DNA of 64,000 nt, from the NCBI GenBank assembly GCA_020631355.1, contig JAHDHL010000021.1:1-64000 (forward strand), read 5' to 3'. This document shows, in pieces, positions 16,916 to 25,624 of the stretch. The notes below the pieces were generated by a model that was given only the letters and a program-made list of their open reading frames with translations, did not search any database and was not told where the DNA came from. This stretch comes from Saprospiraceae bacterium. Lineage in GTDB: Bacteria; Bacteroidota; Bacteroidia; Chitinophagales; Saprospiraceae. A program made the translations under genes and the position numbers. Each line of letters opens with the position of its first letter. Position 1 is the first letter of the stretch.

Positions 16916-19075
16916 TTATTTTTGAATCAATAATTTTTCTGTAGCTGTACCTCTATCAGTGGATACCACTATGAAGTATAATCCATTAGATAATTGGGAT
17001 ACATCCAAGTCAGTTCTGTCAGCAAGTACACGCTCACTTTGTAGAACCCTACCAGAGACATCCATTATACTGATAACAGCATCGATGGATTGTTCCATTT
17101 CCAAGTGTACATTCACCACATCCTGAGCAGGATTCGGTTGTACTTCAAATACATCGATACCTATTTGGTCATCCACACTGATTATCAAACAAGCCTCACA
17201 AGAATTCCAACAAACAACATCCAAATCAGTATCAGCCTCTACTTCCAATACCCTGTTGATGAAGATATTACCCATTCCATCATCAGTAGTAACCGTACAG
17301 TCTGCTCCAATTCCGAATTGTTCCTCATCCGTCCATCCGTCAACTGTGAATTTGTACTCTACGGTACCCTCAGAAATCGGAATGGTAAGCTCATATATCA
17401 AATCTCCATCTGTATCATCCATCGGATTACAGGAACCACACCATGAATTAAATGAACCATTAAGGAATACTCCATTTGAAAGGTCACCGGTATATTCATT
17501 CATATCCACCTTGAAAGTTACATCGTAAGTAACCGGAGGTACTACCACATTGGACTTGGTCAGGGTGAATCTCCACCAGCCTTCCCCATTGATAGCTACA
17601 TCTGCAAACATAGTTTGCCCATCAGCAGAGAAAGATATCAGATAAGTAACTGAAGCAGGAGCATCTGTAGGAGATGTCAACTCTGCACCATTCACTGCCT
17701 TTGCCAAACCAAGGTGGGCACCCGTTCCCGTAAGGGTCAGTGTACCTGCCATTTCATCCCATACCCATGTAGCGGCGTTGGAGCCATCATGCGGAGCAAC
17801 AGGAACACTACATCCCTCATCAGTTACTCCTTGCCAAGGTTCAACCCATGTACTACCATCCTGAATGTTCTGGAAAGAACCATCAGCATTGAATACGAAT
17901 TGGTCATCAAATAAACAGTCTCTCGTAGTTACATCACTAGCCGCATTGGACCACCAAGAACCATTTCCTTGTCCAGGACCCACTGCCAATGCACCTGCTT
18001 GTGGAGCCAATCTCCATGTTCCCTCAACGGATATATCCACCTGTACGGATTCCTTTTGGAAGATGAATCTCCACCATCCTGCACCTACATTGATATCAAC
18101 AGTCATGATATTATTATCAGCAGACATTTCAACTTCGTATGTAATGGAAGCAGGAGCATCTCCAGGAGCTGCTAATTCTCCTCCATTATATACTTTAGCC
18201 AAGCCCAAATGTGCACCAATACCATCTACAGTCAATGTACCAGCAGTTTCATCATAGGACCAAGTAGCGGCATTGGAACCATCGTGCGGTGCTACGGGTG
18301 TACCACATTCCTCTGCGGCAACACCTTGCCAGGTTTCCAACCATGTGGAACCATCCTGGATGTTCTGGAAAGAACCATCAGCATTGATAACGAATTCGTC
18401 ATCAAACAAACAAGCTCTTGTGTCCAAGTCGCCCATAGAATTGGACCACCAGGAACCATCTCCCTGAGCAGGTCCGACTGCTAGTGCACCAGCTTGTTGG
18501 GCTAATTTCCAGTTTCCAACAACAGGAGCCGCATCAGGCAAATCCCTTGCAAGGACAAATCTCCACCAACCTGCACCAACATTGATATCAACGGTCATTG
18601 TATTATTATCAGCAGAAAATGCAACTTCATAATCTATTGAAGCTGGTGCATCTCCAGGAGCAGTCAATTCACTCCCATTGATTACCTTAGTCAAACCCAA
18701 GTGGGCACCAATACCATCCAATGTTAGGGTATTCGTACTTGCATCCCAAGCCCAAGTAGCAGCATTGGAGCCATCATGTGGAGCGACAGGTGCACCACAT
18801 TCTTCTGCAGCAACTCCCTGCCAGGTTTCCAACCATGTTTCTCCATCTTGTATATTTTGGAAAGAACCATCTTCATTGAAAACGAATTGATCATCGAATA
18901 GGCAAGCTCTGGTATCCAAGTCTGTCATGGAATTAGACCACCATGAGCCATCACCCTGACCGGGTCCTACACCAAGAGCACCTGCTTGTGGCGCTAGTTT
19001 CCATGTACCTTCAAACTGTGCATTTGAAGTAATGGCTACCAATACCAAAATGATAATTGTAGATATTTTTTTCAT
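16916..19075 (-). CDS. T9SS-secreted protein with three Trp-rich repeat modules and one E-set repeat
   Basis: This is a 719-residue protein with signal peptide ending SNAQ. Three tandem copies of the Trp-rich module (about 22-183, 187-347 and 352-513) repeat at about 495 bp and are close enough in DNA to suggest fairly recent duplication. The hallmarks are AGALxVGPxQGxGSWWSN, CLFDDQFVFNADGSFQNIQ, TWLETWQGVAAEECG, VAPHDGSNAATW, GAHLGL and GWWRF. Next comes one E-set module (about 520-632, GSFNSWCGSCNPMDDTDGD, EYKFTVDGWTDEEQF, VCWNSCEAC) of the type found in the neighbouring genes. A T9SS sorting domain ends the protein (VQPNPAQDVVNVHLE). There is no Fn3 domain here. A glucan-binding role is inferred from context and domain sharing. 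No catalytic residues were recognised. Confidence 0.8.
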   Translation of the reverse strand: MKKISTIIILVLVAITSNAQFEGTWKLAPQAGALGVGPGQGDGSWWSNSMTDLDTRACLFDDQFVFNEDGSFQNIQDGETWLETWQGVAAEECGAPVAPHDGSNAATWAWDASTNTLTLDGIGAHLGLTKVINGSELTAPGDAPASIDYEVAFSADNNTMTVDINVGAGWWRFVLARDLPDAAPVVGNWKLAQQAGALAVGPAQGDGSWWSNSMGDLDTRACLFDDEFVINADGSFQNIQDGSTWLETWQGVAAEECGTPVAPHDGSNAATWSYDETAGTLTVDGIGAHLGLAKVYNGGELAAPGDAPASITYEVEMSADNNIMTVDINVGAGWWRFIFQKESVQVDISVEGTWRLAPQAGALAVGPGQGNGSWWSNAASDVTTRDCLFDDQFVFNADGSFQNIQDGSTWVEPWQGVTDEGCSVPVAPHDGSNAATWVWDEMAGTLTLTGTGAHLGLAKAVNGAELTSPTDAPASVTYLISFSADGQTMFADVAINGEGWWRFTLTKSNVVVPPVTYDVTFKVDMNEYTGDLSNGVFLNGSFNSWCGSCNPMDDTDGDLIYELTIPISEGTVEYKFTVDGWTDEEQFGIGADCTVTTDDGMGNIFINRVLEVEADTDLDVVCWNSCEACLIISVDDQIGIDVFEVQPNPAQDVVNVHLEMEQSIDAVISIMDVSGRVLQSERVLADRTDLDVSQLSNGLYFIVVSTDRGTATEKLLIQK
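17550..19030 (-). repeat. Three tandem ~495-bp coding repeats
   Basis: Three in-frame copies of the Trp-rich module lie head to tail, with period about 495 bp. For example the WKLAPQAG, WKLAQQAG and WRLAPQAG starts fall near 18999, 18505 and 18010. Many blocks are nearly identical in DNA, such as the segments encoding FDDQFVFN and APHDGSNAATW. Confidence 0.75.
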
Positions 19076-19310
19076 TGTAACGATTTGATTAATTAAAACT
19101 ATAATTCCACTGAATACACTGATTGTATTCAGTCAGAATATCATTCAAAATCAACATTAATTTGGTTGGTAGGTAAAAAATGTTCAAGACGTTAAATGGC
19201 AATCAAATCCCAGAAACGAACATATTTTATTTTGTTTGGGCAAAAAACACCTAGGATGCTTTTGGGCATCAATAGCATCAAATTGGTCAGGAAAACATTC
19301 AAATAAATCT

Positions 19311-19355
19311 AAGTTTAGGATGGGAACCCTTTCATGGAATTCCCATCCTAAGCTT
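19311..19355 (-). terminator. Terminator after the 19374-21029 gene
   Basis: A 16-bp stem with one mismatch pairs 19311-19326 (AAGTTTAGGATGGGAA) with 19340-19355 around a 13-base loop. On the minus strand it is followed by a T-rich stretch, AGATTTATTT. Confidence 0.82.
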
Positions 19356-19373
19356 ATGAAAAACAGGCAGGCC

Positions 19374-21029
19374 TTAGTTTACTTTCGCAAACTTCTTCAC
19401 TATTCTCTCATCACCGGATTGCATGATTAACATGTAATATCCTTGGTTCATATTAGAAACATCCATTGTTTCAATCATATGACCTTCCGCATTGGAAATC
19501 ACTTGGTTACTGATGGTTCTACCCATTAGGTCCACTACGGTCAACTGTACATCAGAACGTTGGTCAACATTGAATTCTACAGTCATGTTATCCGTAGCCG
19601 GATTTGGATATACATCCAACATATCAACAGAACCAGCAGCTTCTACATTAGAACCAGCCATTCTTTGTTCTGGCATATTTCCAGTATTGAAGTAGATGAA
19701 ATCAGATGCATTCTCGAAATTCCAAGAACCACAATATGATCTAACTCTGTATACATATACAGTGTTAGGTTGTAGGTAACGAAGTGTTACCTCACTGTTA
19801 TATACACCTCTTCTCATCCAACCTGTAGAATTCAATGGACGATAAATCACATCATAACGAGTTGCGTTAGGATGGTCATTCCAATTGATTCTCAATGCAG
19901 AGGGAGGTAATAATTGGTGTTGGATATTTTCAGGAGCGGAACACATAGGTGCACAAGCCTCACAAGAATTCCAACAAACGACATCTAGTGTAGCATTTCC
20001 ATCCACAGCGTATACACGATTGGTAAATTCTCCAGTAGTTAAGGTACATTCCTCACCTCCTGCAAAATTTTCTTGGTCAGTCCAACCATCTACTGTAAAC
20101 TTATATTCAATGTTTCCTCCAGGAACATTCAATGTGACTTCATATACACCATCACCGTCACCGTCAGTCATTTCATTACAGCCACCACACCAGCCATTGA
20201 AGTTTCCATTCAGGTTAACTGTTGTGAATGTTCCCATATACTGGGACATATCCACTTGGAAAGTAATATCACCATCTGCAGGACCTCCTGTAAATCCACA
20301 AGCGTTACAAGAATTCCAACAAACGACATCTAGTGTAGCATTTCCATCCACAGCGTATACACGATTGGTATAATTTCCTGTAGTTAAGGTACAATCCTCT
20401 CCTCCTAGAAACTGCTCTTGGTCATTCCAAGCATCTACTGTAAACTTATATTCAATATTTCCTCCAGGAACATTCAATGTGATTTCGTATACACCATCCA
20501 TATCAGCATCAGTCATTTCGTTACAGCCACCACACCAGCCGTTGAAGTTTCCGTTCAGGTTGACTGATGTGAAAGTACCAGTGTATTCGGACATATCCAC
20601 TTGGAAAGTAACATCACCATCTGCAGGACCTCCTGTAGCACCACAAGCAGCACATGAATTCCAACAAACAACACCCATATCCACATCACCTTGGACATCT
20701 AGTACACGATTGGTATAATTTCCTGTAGTTAAGGTACAATCCTCCCCTCCTAGGAAATTTTCTTGGTCAGTCCAACCATCCACTGTAAACTTGTACTCTA
20801 CTGATCCAGCAGGAAGTGACAAGGTAGTGGTCCAAACGCCATCTCCATCTGTATCGTCCATTGGGTTGGATGTTCCATCCCAACCATTGAAACCACCATT
20901 AACATATACTGTAGTGTAAGTACCAGTGTACTCCTGCATATCCACAGATAGTGTTACGTTGTTTTGTGCTACTGATTGTGCAGCAAAGCATAACATGAAT
21001 AAAGGAACAAGTAGTAAAATCTTTTTCAT
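19374..21029 (-). CDS. T9SS-secreted protein with three E-set repeats and a fibronectin type III domain
   Basis: This is a 551-residue protein with signal peptide ending SVAQ. Three E-set/CBM48-like modules (about 24-124, 134-233 and 242-345) have the pattern VTFQVDMSEYTGTF, NGNFNGWCGGCNEMTD, DGVYEVTLNVPGGN, EYKFTVDGWTDQENF and a closing VCWNSCEAC. They repeat at exactly 345 bp. Fn3 (about 350-440) and a T9SS sorting domain (about 468-551, DVYPNPATDNMTVEF) follow. E-set modules of this kind bind glucans in glycogen branching enzymes and AMPK; glucan binding here is inferred. The gene lies 104 bp downstream of the GH3 gene with no obvious terminator between, so it may partly share the SusCD operon transcript. 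Confidence 0.82.
   Translation of the reverse strand: MKKILLLVPLFMLCFAAQSVAQNNVTLSVDMQEYTGTYTTVYVNGGFNGWDGTSNPMDDTDGDGVWTTTLSLPAGSVEYKFTVDGWTDQENFLGGEDCTLTTGNYTNRVLDVQGDVDMGVVCWNSCAACGATGGPADGDVTFQVDMSEYTGTFTSVNLNGNFNGWCGGCNEMTDADMDGVYEITLNVPGGNIEYKFTVDAWNDQEQFLGGEDCTLTTGNYTNRVYAVDGNATLDVVCWNSCNACGFTGGPADGDITFQVDMSQYMGTFTTVNLNGNFNGWCGGCNEMTDGDGDGVYEVTLNVPGGNIEYKFTVDGWTDQENFAGGEECTLTTGEFTNRVYAVDGNATLDVVCWNSCEACAPMCSAPENIQHQLLPPSALRINWNDHPNATRYDVIYRPLNSTGWMRRGVYNSEVTLRYLQPNTVYVYRVRSYCGSWNFENASDFIYFNTGNMPEQRMAGSNVEAAGSVDMLDVYPNPATDNMTVEFNVDQRSDVQLTVVDLMGRTISNQVISNAEGHMIETMDVSNMNQGYYMLIMQSGDERIVKKFAKVN
19960..21000 (-). repeat. Tandem 345-bp coding repeats with near-identical stretches
   Basis: The block encoding the CWNSC cap recurs at 19966, 20311 and 20656, exactly 345 bp (115 codons) apart. 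The first two copies share over 60 identical bases in a row across the cap and the following linker. This points to recent duplication or gene conversion. Confidence 0.85.
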
Positions 21030-21133
21030 GATAAAGAATTTTGATTTAAGTAAAACAAAATCTGCAATTAAGGGAGGTGATCCATCATTGCTGATTTCTC
21101 AAAATAATACTGTTTTCCAAATAGGTATGATAA

Positions 21134-23455
21134 TTATTCCTCAAAATACAAATTATCATTGGCTATTAGCTCGAAATCCTGAGTAAGTTTGTCTACCATG
21201 ACAGCAAATTTGCCAGATTCTGTCACCCAGCGTAAATCTCGACCTACAAAAGCCAAATCCCTAGCATCCAAAGTCAACTTTACAGTTTTCTTTTCGCCGG
21301 CTTTCAGGTCAATCTTATCAAAGGCTCGAAGTCTTCTATTGGATGGTGTGATACTTGCCACATAGTCTGTTGTATATAATTGGACAACTTCCTTTCCATC
21401 CCTATCACCTGTATTCGCAACATCAACGGAAACTTCCAATGGGCTCTTTCCATCCCATTTTTCAGTATTCAGTTTCAAGTTGGAATATTCATATGTCGTA
21501 TAGCTTAATCCATATCCGAAAGGATACTGTGGATTTACAGCTTCCATAGAGAAATCGGTGTGTACCATAGCGGTTCTCTTATGATCGTAAGGAACCAATG
21601 AATTCACATGTCTAGGATATGATATTGGTAATCGGCCTGACGGATTCACATCGCCAAATAGTACATCAGCAGTGGCACGCCCTCCTTCATTTCCGGGAAG
21701 GAAAGCCATAATTACACCTTTTACCTTAGGTTCTACAGCACTGAACACCCTAGGACGTCCCTCTGCAAAGACCAATACGATAGGTGTACCTGTCTTGGCT
21801 ATGGCATTCACTAAGTCCAACTGGGCCTTAGGCAGTGCCAAATCCTCAAGGTTACCGACAAACTCGGTATAGGTATGTTCTCCTAAACAAACGATAGCAG
21901 CAGTCTTACCTCTAGCTGCACTTGCAGCAGCAGAGATATTCTTGGCTTCATTAATCGTAGTACCCTCGACATAGGTTACGTTTCCATCACCTACCTTATC
22001 CTTAACTGCATCCAGAATCGTTTTCTTGCCTTCTGTATTCCAGTCAGTCTTATCTCCTTGCCATGTATTGGTCCACCCTCCATTCAGGTAATTCATAGAA
22101 TTGGCCGTAGGGCCTGTCACCAAATACTTACCTGACTTGGATAACGGAAGTACACCATCCTCATTCTTCAATAGTGTGATAACCTCCTGGGCTGCCTTAT
22201 AGGAAGCCTCGGCATGTTCCTCACCACCAAATTTTGGATAATCCTTATAGGATGTTACCGGAGTTTCGAATAATCCCAATTTGATTTTCACCCTTAGGAT
22301 TCTCCTTACTGCATCGTCAATTCTTGACATTGATACCTCTCCATCCTCAACCAATTTCTTCAATGTTTTGGTAAAGGAAAGATCCATTGGTACCATACTC
22401 ATATCAATTCCTGCATTGATGGCCAATTTAATGGCGTCATAATCATTTTCAGCTACTCTATGTCTAGAGTAGAGGTACTTGATATCTTCCCAGTCAGTCA
22501 ATACGATACCATCGAAACCCAATTCATTCTTTAGAAGATCCGTTAGGATTTTCTTATCGGTATGAACAGGAATTCCATTCATTTCTCCGGAACAAATCAT
22601 AATGGTATGGGAACCTGCATCAATAGCTTTCTTGAATCCAGGTACAAAATATTCCCTTAACATGCGTTCTGGAACCCAAGCTTCGGTCCTATCCTTTCCT
22701 GACATGGTCACACTGTAACCCAAGAAGTGTTTCATACAAGAAGCAATCTGTTCCTTATCACCGATTTCGTTATTATCACCTTCATATCCCTTGACCAATG
22801 CCTCACCCATCTTGGAAGAAAGGTGTACATCCTCTCCGAATGTTTCCCACAGTCTTGGCCATCTTGGGTCCTTACCCAAATCCAAAACAGGTGAGAATGT
22901 CCAAGGAATACCTGAAGCTCTGGTTTCATAAGCTGTAACCCGACCTGCAATTTTGGACAACTCAGGATTCCATGTGGCAGCCTGAGCCAATTGTTGTGGA
23001 AACAATGTAGCATCCACAGTATAATTGGTACCATGTATTGCGTCAATTCCGTACAAAACAGGAATCCCAGACGCTTTCTTATTCACTGCATAATCTTGGA
23101 TAGTGGTGATGATTTCTTCCCAATGCTCCTTGGTATATGCATGACCTCCGACATTCAGAATGGATCCTACCTTATAATCTACCAAGACCTCCTGCATCTT
23201 ATCAAGATGTAGTTTATGTGGTTCATCCAATTGATAAGGCTCACCGTATGATAATGCATCAATGGACAATTGCGTCATCTCCCCCACCTTGTCATCCAAG
23301 GTCATTTTGGACATGATACCATCAATCCTTGATTCTACATCGGGATCTAAATTCGCTTTACTACTGGAAGAAGAACTACCACCTGTGCTACTTGAATCAC
23401 AAGAAAAGGCAAGTAGTGCTATCCAACATAGCATTAAACAATTTCTAAAATTCAT
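21134..23455 (-). CDS. bglX: Glycoside hydrolase family 3 beta-glucosidase, lipoprotein
   Basis: This is a 773-residue lipoprotein (lipobox LAFSC, then a Ser-rich linker) of family GH3. The N-terminal TIM barrel includes MTLDDKVGEMTQL, GTNYTVDATLFPQ, TWNPEL, SPVLDLGKDPRWPRLWETFGED and ASCMKHFLGY. The nucleophile Asp is in GIVLTDWED. The C-terminal half has the alpha/beta sandwich (ITLLKNEDGVLPL) and a GEHTYTEFVGNLEDLALP region where the acid/base is expected. A FnIII-like end (YEYSNLKLN, VANTGDRDGKEVVQLY) closes it. It should remove glucose from the non-reducing ends of beta-glucan oligosaccharides made by the GH16 enzyme encoded 24 bp upstream. It is the last catalytic gene of the apparent SusCD operon. 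The symbol is by family resemblance. Confidence 0.93.
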   Translation of the reverse strand: MNFRNCLMLCWIALLAFSCDSSSTGGSSSSSSKANLDPDVESRIDGIMSKMTLDDKVGEMTQLSIDALSYGEPYQLDEPHKLHLDKMQEVLVDYKVGSILNVGGHAYTKEHWEEIITTIQDYAVNKKASGIPVLYGIDAIHGTNYTVDATLFPQQLAQAATWNPELSKIAGRVTAYETRASGIPWTFSPVLDLGKDPRWPRLWETFGEDVHLSSKMGEALVKGYEGDNNEIGDKEQIASCMKHFLGYSVTMSGKDRTEAWVPERMLREYFVPGFKKAIDAGSHTIMICSGEMNGIPVHTDKKILTDLLKNELGFDGIVLTDWEDIKYLYSRHRVAENDYDAIKLAINAGIDMSMVPMDLSFTKTLKKLVEDGEVSMSRIDDAVRRILRVKIKLGLFETPVTSYKDYPKFGGEEHAEASYKAAQEVITLLKNEDGVLPLSKSGKYLVTGPTANSMNYLNGGWTNTWQGDKTDWNTEGKKTILDAVKDKVGDGNVTYVEGTTINEAKNISAAASAARGKTAAIVCLGEHTYTEFVGNLEDLALPKAQLDLVNAIAKTGTPIVLVFAEGRPRVFSAVEPKVKGVIMAFLPGNEGGRATADVLFGDVNPSGRLPISYPRHVNSLVPYDHKRTAMVHTDFSMEAVNPQYPFGYGLSYTTYEYSNLKLNTEKWDGKSPLEVSVDVANTGDRDGKEVVQLYTTDYVASITPSNRRLRAFDKIDLKAGEKKTVKLTLDARDLAFVGRDLRWVTESGKFAVMVDKLTQDFELIANDNLYFEE

Positions 23456-23479
23456 CTTTAAGTAAGATTGGTCGGTTTT

Positions 23480-24682
23480 TTATTGGAATACTCTTATATA
23501 ATCCACAATCATACGTTGTGGGAAAATGGTGGATGCATCTGGACTCCCTGGCCAATCCCCTCCTACTGCAACATTGAAGATGAAGAAGAACGGACCGTTA
23601 TTGAACGGATAAGATTGTCCGGCATTCATTTCTGTTGGATCCACATCATAATACAGTACATCATCCACATAGAATTGGATTAAATCCTCCTCCCAGATGA
23701 TAGAGAATACATGGAACTTTTCAGAATATTTGCTACCATCCGATGTGAACTTTGAACCACCATTGAACTGGTGTTGAGCCACAGAGGAACCATAATGGAC
23801 AGTACCATGCACACGATTGGGTGTATGCCCTACCAACTCCATGATATCAATCTCTCCACAAGCTGGCCAACCCGTAGTTGTGAAATCCTCACCCAACATC
23901 CAAAGTGCAGGCCATAGACCTTGCCCCTCAGGAAGTGCAGCGCGAATGTCCACCCTACCGTATTGGAATTCCCTCTTGTCCATCGTTACCAGTCTGGAAG
24001 AAGTATAGTTGAATCCCGCAAACGGTTCTTCCCTTGCTTCAATCACAAGGTATTCATTGTCATAAATGGACGTATTCTCTGCTTTGTAATATTGCAGTTC
24101 ATTGTTACCCCATCCACTGGAACCATTACCAATTTCATGTGTCCAACTGGTATTATCCAATTGGTCTGCCTGAAACTCGTCAGCCCAAACCAAGTTTCTA
24201 CCTGGATATGATGTAGGCGTAACATATCCCTCCGTAGGTATGATTTCACCACTAGGTATATCATCATTCAAAATGGTAATCGTCGCTCTTTCATTACCCA
24301 AGGTTGCGTTTGTAGGATTCAAGAGTAGGATTTCGAATTCCTCATCCTCCTCTGTGAATTCATCTCCCCTCAATGTTATATTGATGGTTGCCTGAGTCGC
24401 ATTTGCGGGAATGACCAATTCTCCATCCGATGTTCCATTGAAATCGGAACCACCTACAGCGGTTCCATCTATTGTTGCATAACTAACAATGGCATTACCA
24501 GGGTTCTCACCGGTCACGGTGACAACCACTTGTACGGTATTATTGGAATTACCCTCTTGAAACTGTGCATCAGATATACTGAGTACAGGTTTTGGTGTTT
24601 CGGTTTCACCACCTCCATCCTTACAAGCCTGAATGGAGATGATGCCGAAAAATAATAGAAATAAAAAATAATTATTAGTCAT
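23480..24682 (-). CDS. Glycoside hydrolase family 16 endo-beta-1,3-glucanase (laminarinase-like) lipoprotein with Calx-beta domain
   Basis: This is a 400-residue lipoprotein (Cys20 in SIQAC). Residues about 32-142 are a Calx-beta domain (VSYATIDGTAVGGSDFNGTS, ITILNDD). The GH16 catalytic domain runs from about 158 (GRNLVWADEFQ) to the end (RMIVDYIRVFQ). The active-site strand is GEIDIMELVG, with Glu277 as expected nucleophile, Asp279 as helper and Glu282 as acid/base. EIDIME with the extra Met is the laminarinase/lichenase-type bulge. Also visible are GWGNNELQYY, YGRVDIRAALPEGQGLWPALWML and HVFSIIWEEDLIQFYVDD. It should cleave beta-1,3 or mixed-linkage glucan at the cell surface. It is encoded 9 bp downstream of the binding lipoprotein and 24 bp upstream of GH3. 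Confidence 0.93.
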   Translation of the reverse strand: MTNNYFLFLLFFGIISIQACKDGGGETETPKPVLSISDAQFQEGNSNNTVQVVVTVTGENPGNAIVSYATIDGTAVGGSDFNGTSDGELVIPANATQATINITLRGDEFTEEDEEFEILLLNPTNATLGNERATITILNDDIPSGEIIPTEGYVTPTSYPGRNLVWADEFQADQLDNTSWTHEIGNGSSGWGNNELQYYKAENTSIYDNEYLVIEAREEPFAGFNYTSSRLVTMDKREFQYGRVDIRAALPEGQGLWPALWMLGEDFTTTGWPACGEIDIMELVGHTPNRVHGTVHYGSSVAQHQFNGGSKFTSDGSKYSEKFHVFSIIWEEDLIQFYVDDVLYYDVDPTEMNAGQSYPFNNGPFFFIFNVAVGGDWPGSPDASTIFPQRMIVDYIRVFQ

Positions 24683-24691
24683 TAGTACTGA

Positions 24692-25543
24692 TTAAGCAGG
24701 AATAAAAGTAAGGGTGAACCAACCATTGGAAGCACTACCATCACAAGGATCAATTGGTGCTAGCAATACCATTTCAGTATCACTGATACTTACAATCTGG
24801 TAAGTAGGTCCTGAATCCTCAACACCCATCCAAACGCCATCAGGTAGATTGATCTGGAAATCAGAGAATGAAGTTCCGCTAGGAACCAATGCATAGTTCA
24901 CTCCTGTTGGCACTGGGTAATCCGTTAATGGAATGAATCCTGAGCAAGCAGAGAATGTATCTCCATTGTTTACATAGGTCCATCCTAAATCATCGAATCC
25001 AAAGCACCAAGAATCATTTTCTTGGGATGGGTCCAAACCATCCGCAGGTGATGAGTACCATTCACCTGACAATTCGGTTGGTCCAACTTGGATAGAACCA
25101 GCAGCAGATGAAAGTCTCCAACATCTGTTGGTACAACCATTGGTCAGATTACTGTAACTATCATCACATTCGATGGTAGCATCCTCAGCAATATTCACTG
25201 TTTGGGTTGAGAAAGATGTTCCGTTACCACCCGCTTTAATACCATGTAATGTGATGTCATAGGTTCCCATACTTGGGTAAAATACCGTATCATGTTCCAA
25301 AGTGGATTGGTTGGGAGTTCCCGATGTTCCAATCCCCCCCGTGATATCCCAAATGATTTCGGAGAACCCTTCGGAAGTATTAGTGATAATGATCTTATTG
25401 GCATTATCAGGGTCGACACTCATGGTGAATGATGTCGGTTCTGGTAGGCTGCCCAAAACTATACCTTCTTCTTCACGAGGATCACAAGCAACGATGGCCA
25501 GTACTGCGAAAAAGAAGAAAATTGATTTATAACTAAATTTCAT
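24692..25543 (-). CDS. Surface glycan-binding lipoprotein with PKD-like and Trp-rich C-terminal domains (SusE/F position)
   Basis: The protein is 283 residues from the ATG at 25543, giving a clean lipoprotein signal (LAIVAC); the longer frame adds 20 unlikely residues. Residues about 30-125 are PKD-like (FTMSVDPDNANKIIITNTSE, a short IIWDIT, FYPSMGTYDITLHG). From about 130 the pattern CWRLSSAAGSIQVGP, GEWYSS, WCFGFDDLGWTYVNNGDTF and a final GWFTLTFIPA follows the same order as the Trp-rich module of the T9SS proteins at 15209-19075, though diverged. Its position right after SusD is that of SusE/F-type glycan-binding proteins, so binding the locus substrate, probably beta-1,3-glucan, is inferred. 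An inverted repeat separates it from susD. Confidence 0.8.
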   Translation of the reverse strand: MKFSYKSIFFFFAVLAIVACDPREEEGIVLGSLPEPTSFTMSVDPDNANKIIITNTSEGFSEIIWDITGGIGTSGTPNQSTLEHDTVFYPSMGTYDITLHGIKAGGNGTSFSTQTVNIAEDATIECDDSYSNLTNGCTNRCWRLSSAAGSIQVGPTELSGEWYSSPADGLDPSQENDSWCFGFDDLGWTYVNNGDTFSACSGFIPLTDYPVPTGVNYALVPSGTSFSDFQINLPDGVWMGVEDSGPTYQIVSISDTEMVLLAPIDPCDGSASNGWFTLTFIPA

Positions 25544-25579
25544 AATTTGAATGATTTTGTACTTACCAGTAATTTGTTT

Positions 25580-25605
25580 GGGTGCAGGTATTAATATCCG
25601 CACCC
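25580..25605 (-). other. Intercistronic hairpin between susD and the binding lipoprotein gene
   Basis: GGGTGC (25580-25585) pairs with GCACCC (25600-25605). The stem extends over 13 bp with two mismatches and is centred on TTAAT. It lies in the 81-bp gap between two operon genes and lacks a T-tract. It may stabilise the upstream susCD message or partly terminate it. Confidence 0.5.
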
Positions 25606-25624
25606 AATCTTCTGGTATGAATAA

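Noticed and set aside
13405-21029. Reading the T9SS genes as one operon
   Set aside because: Clear terminators at 15142-15177 and 19311-19355 and separate leader regions argue for mostly independent transcripts.
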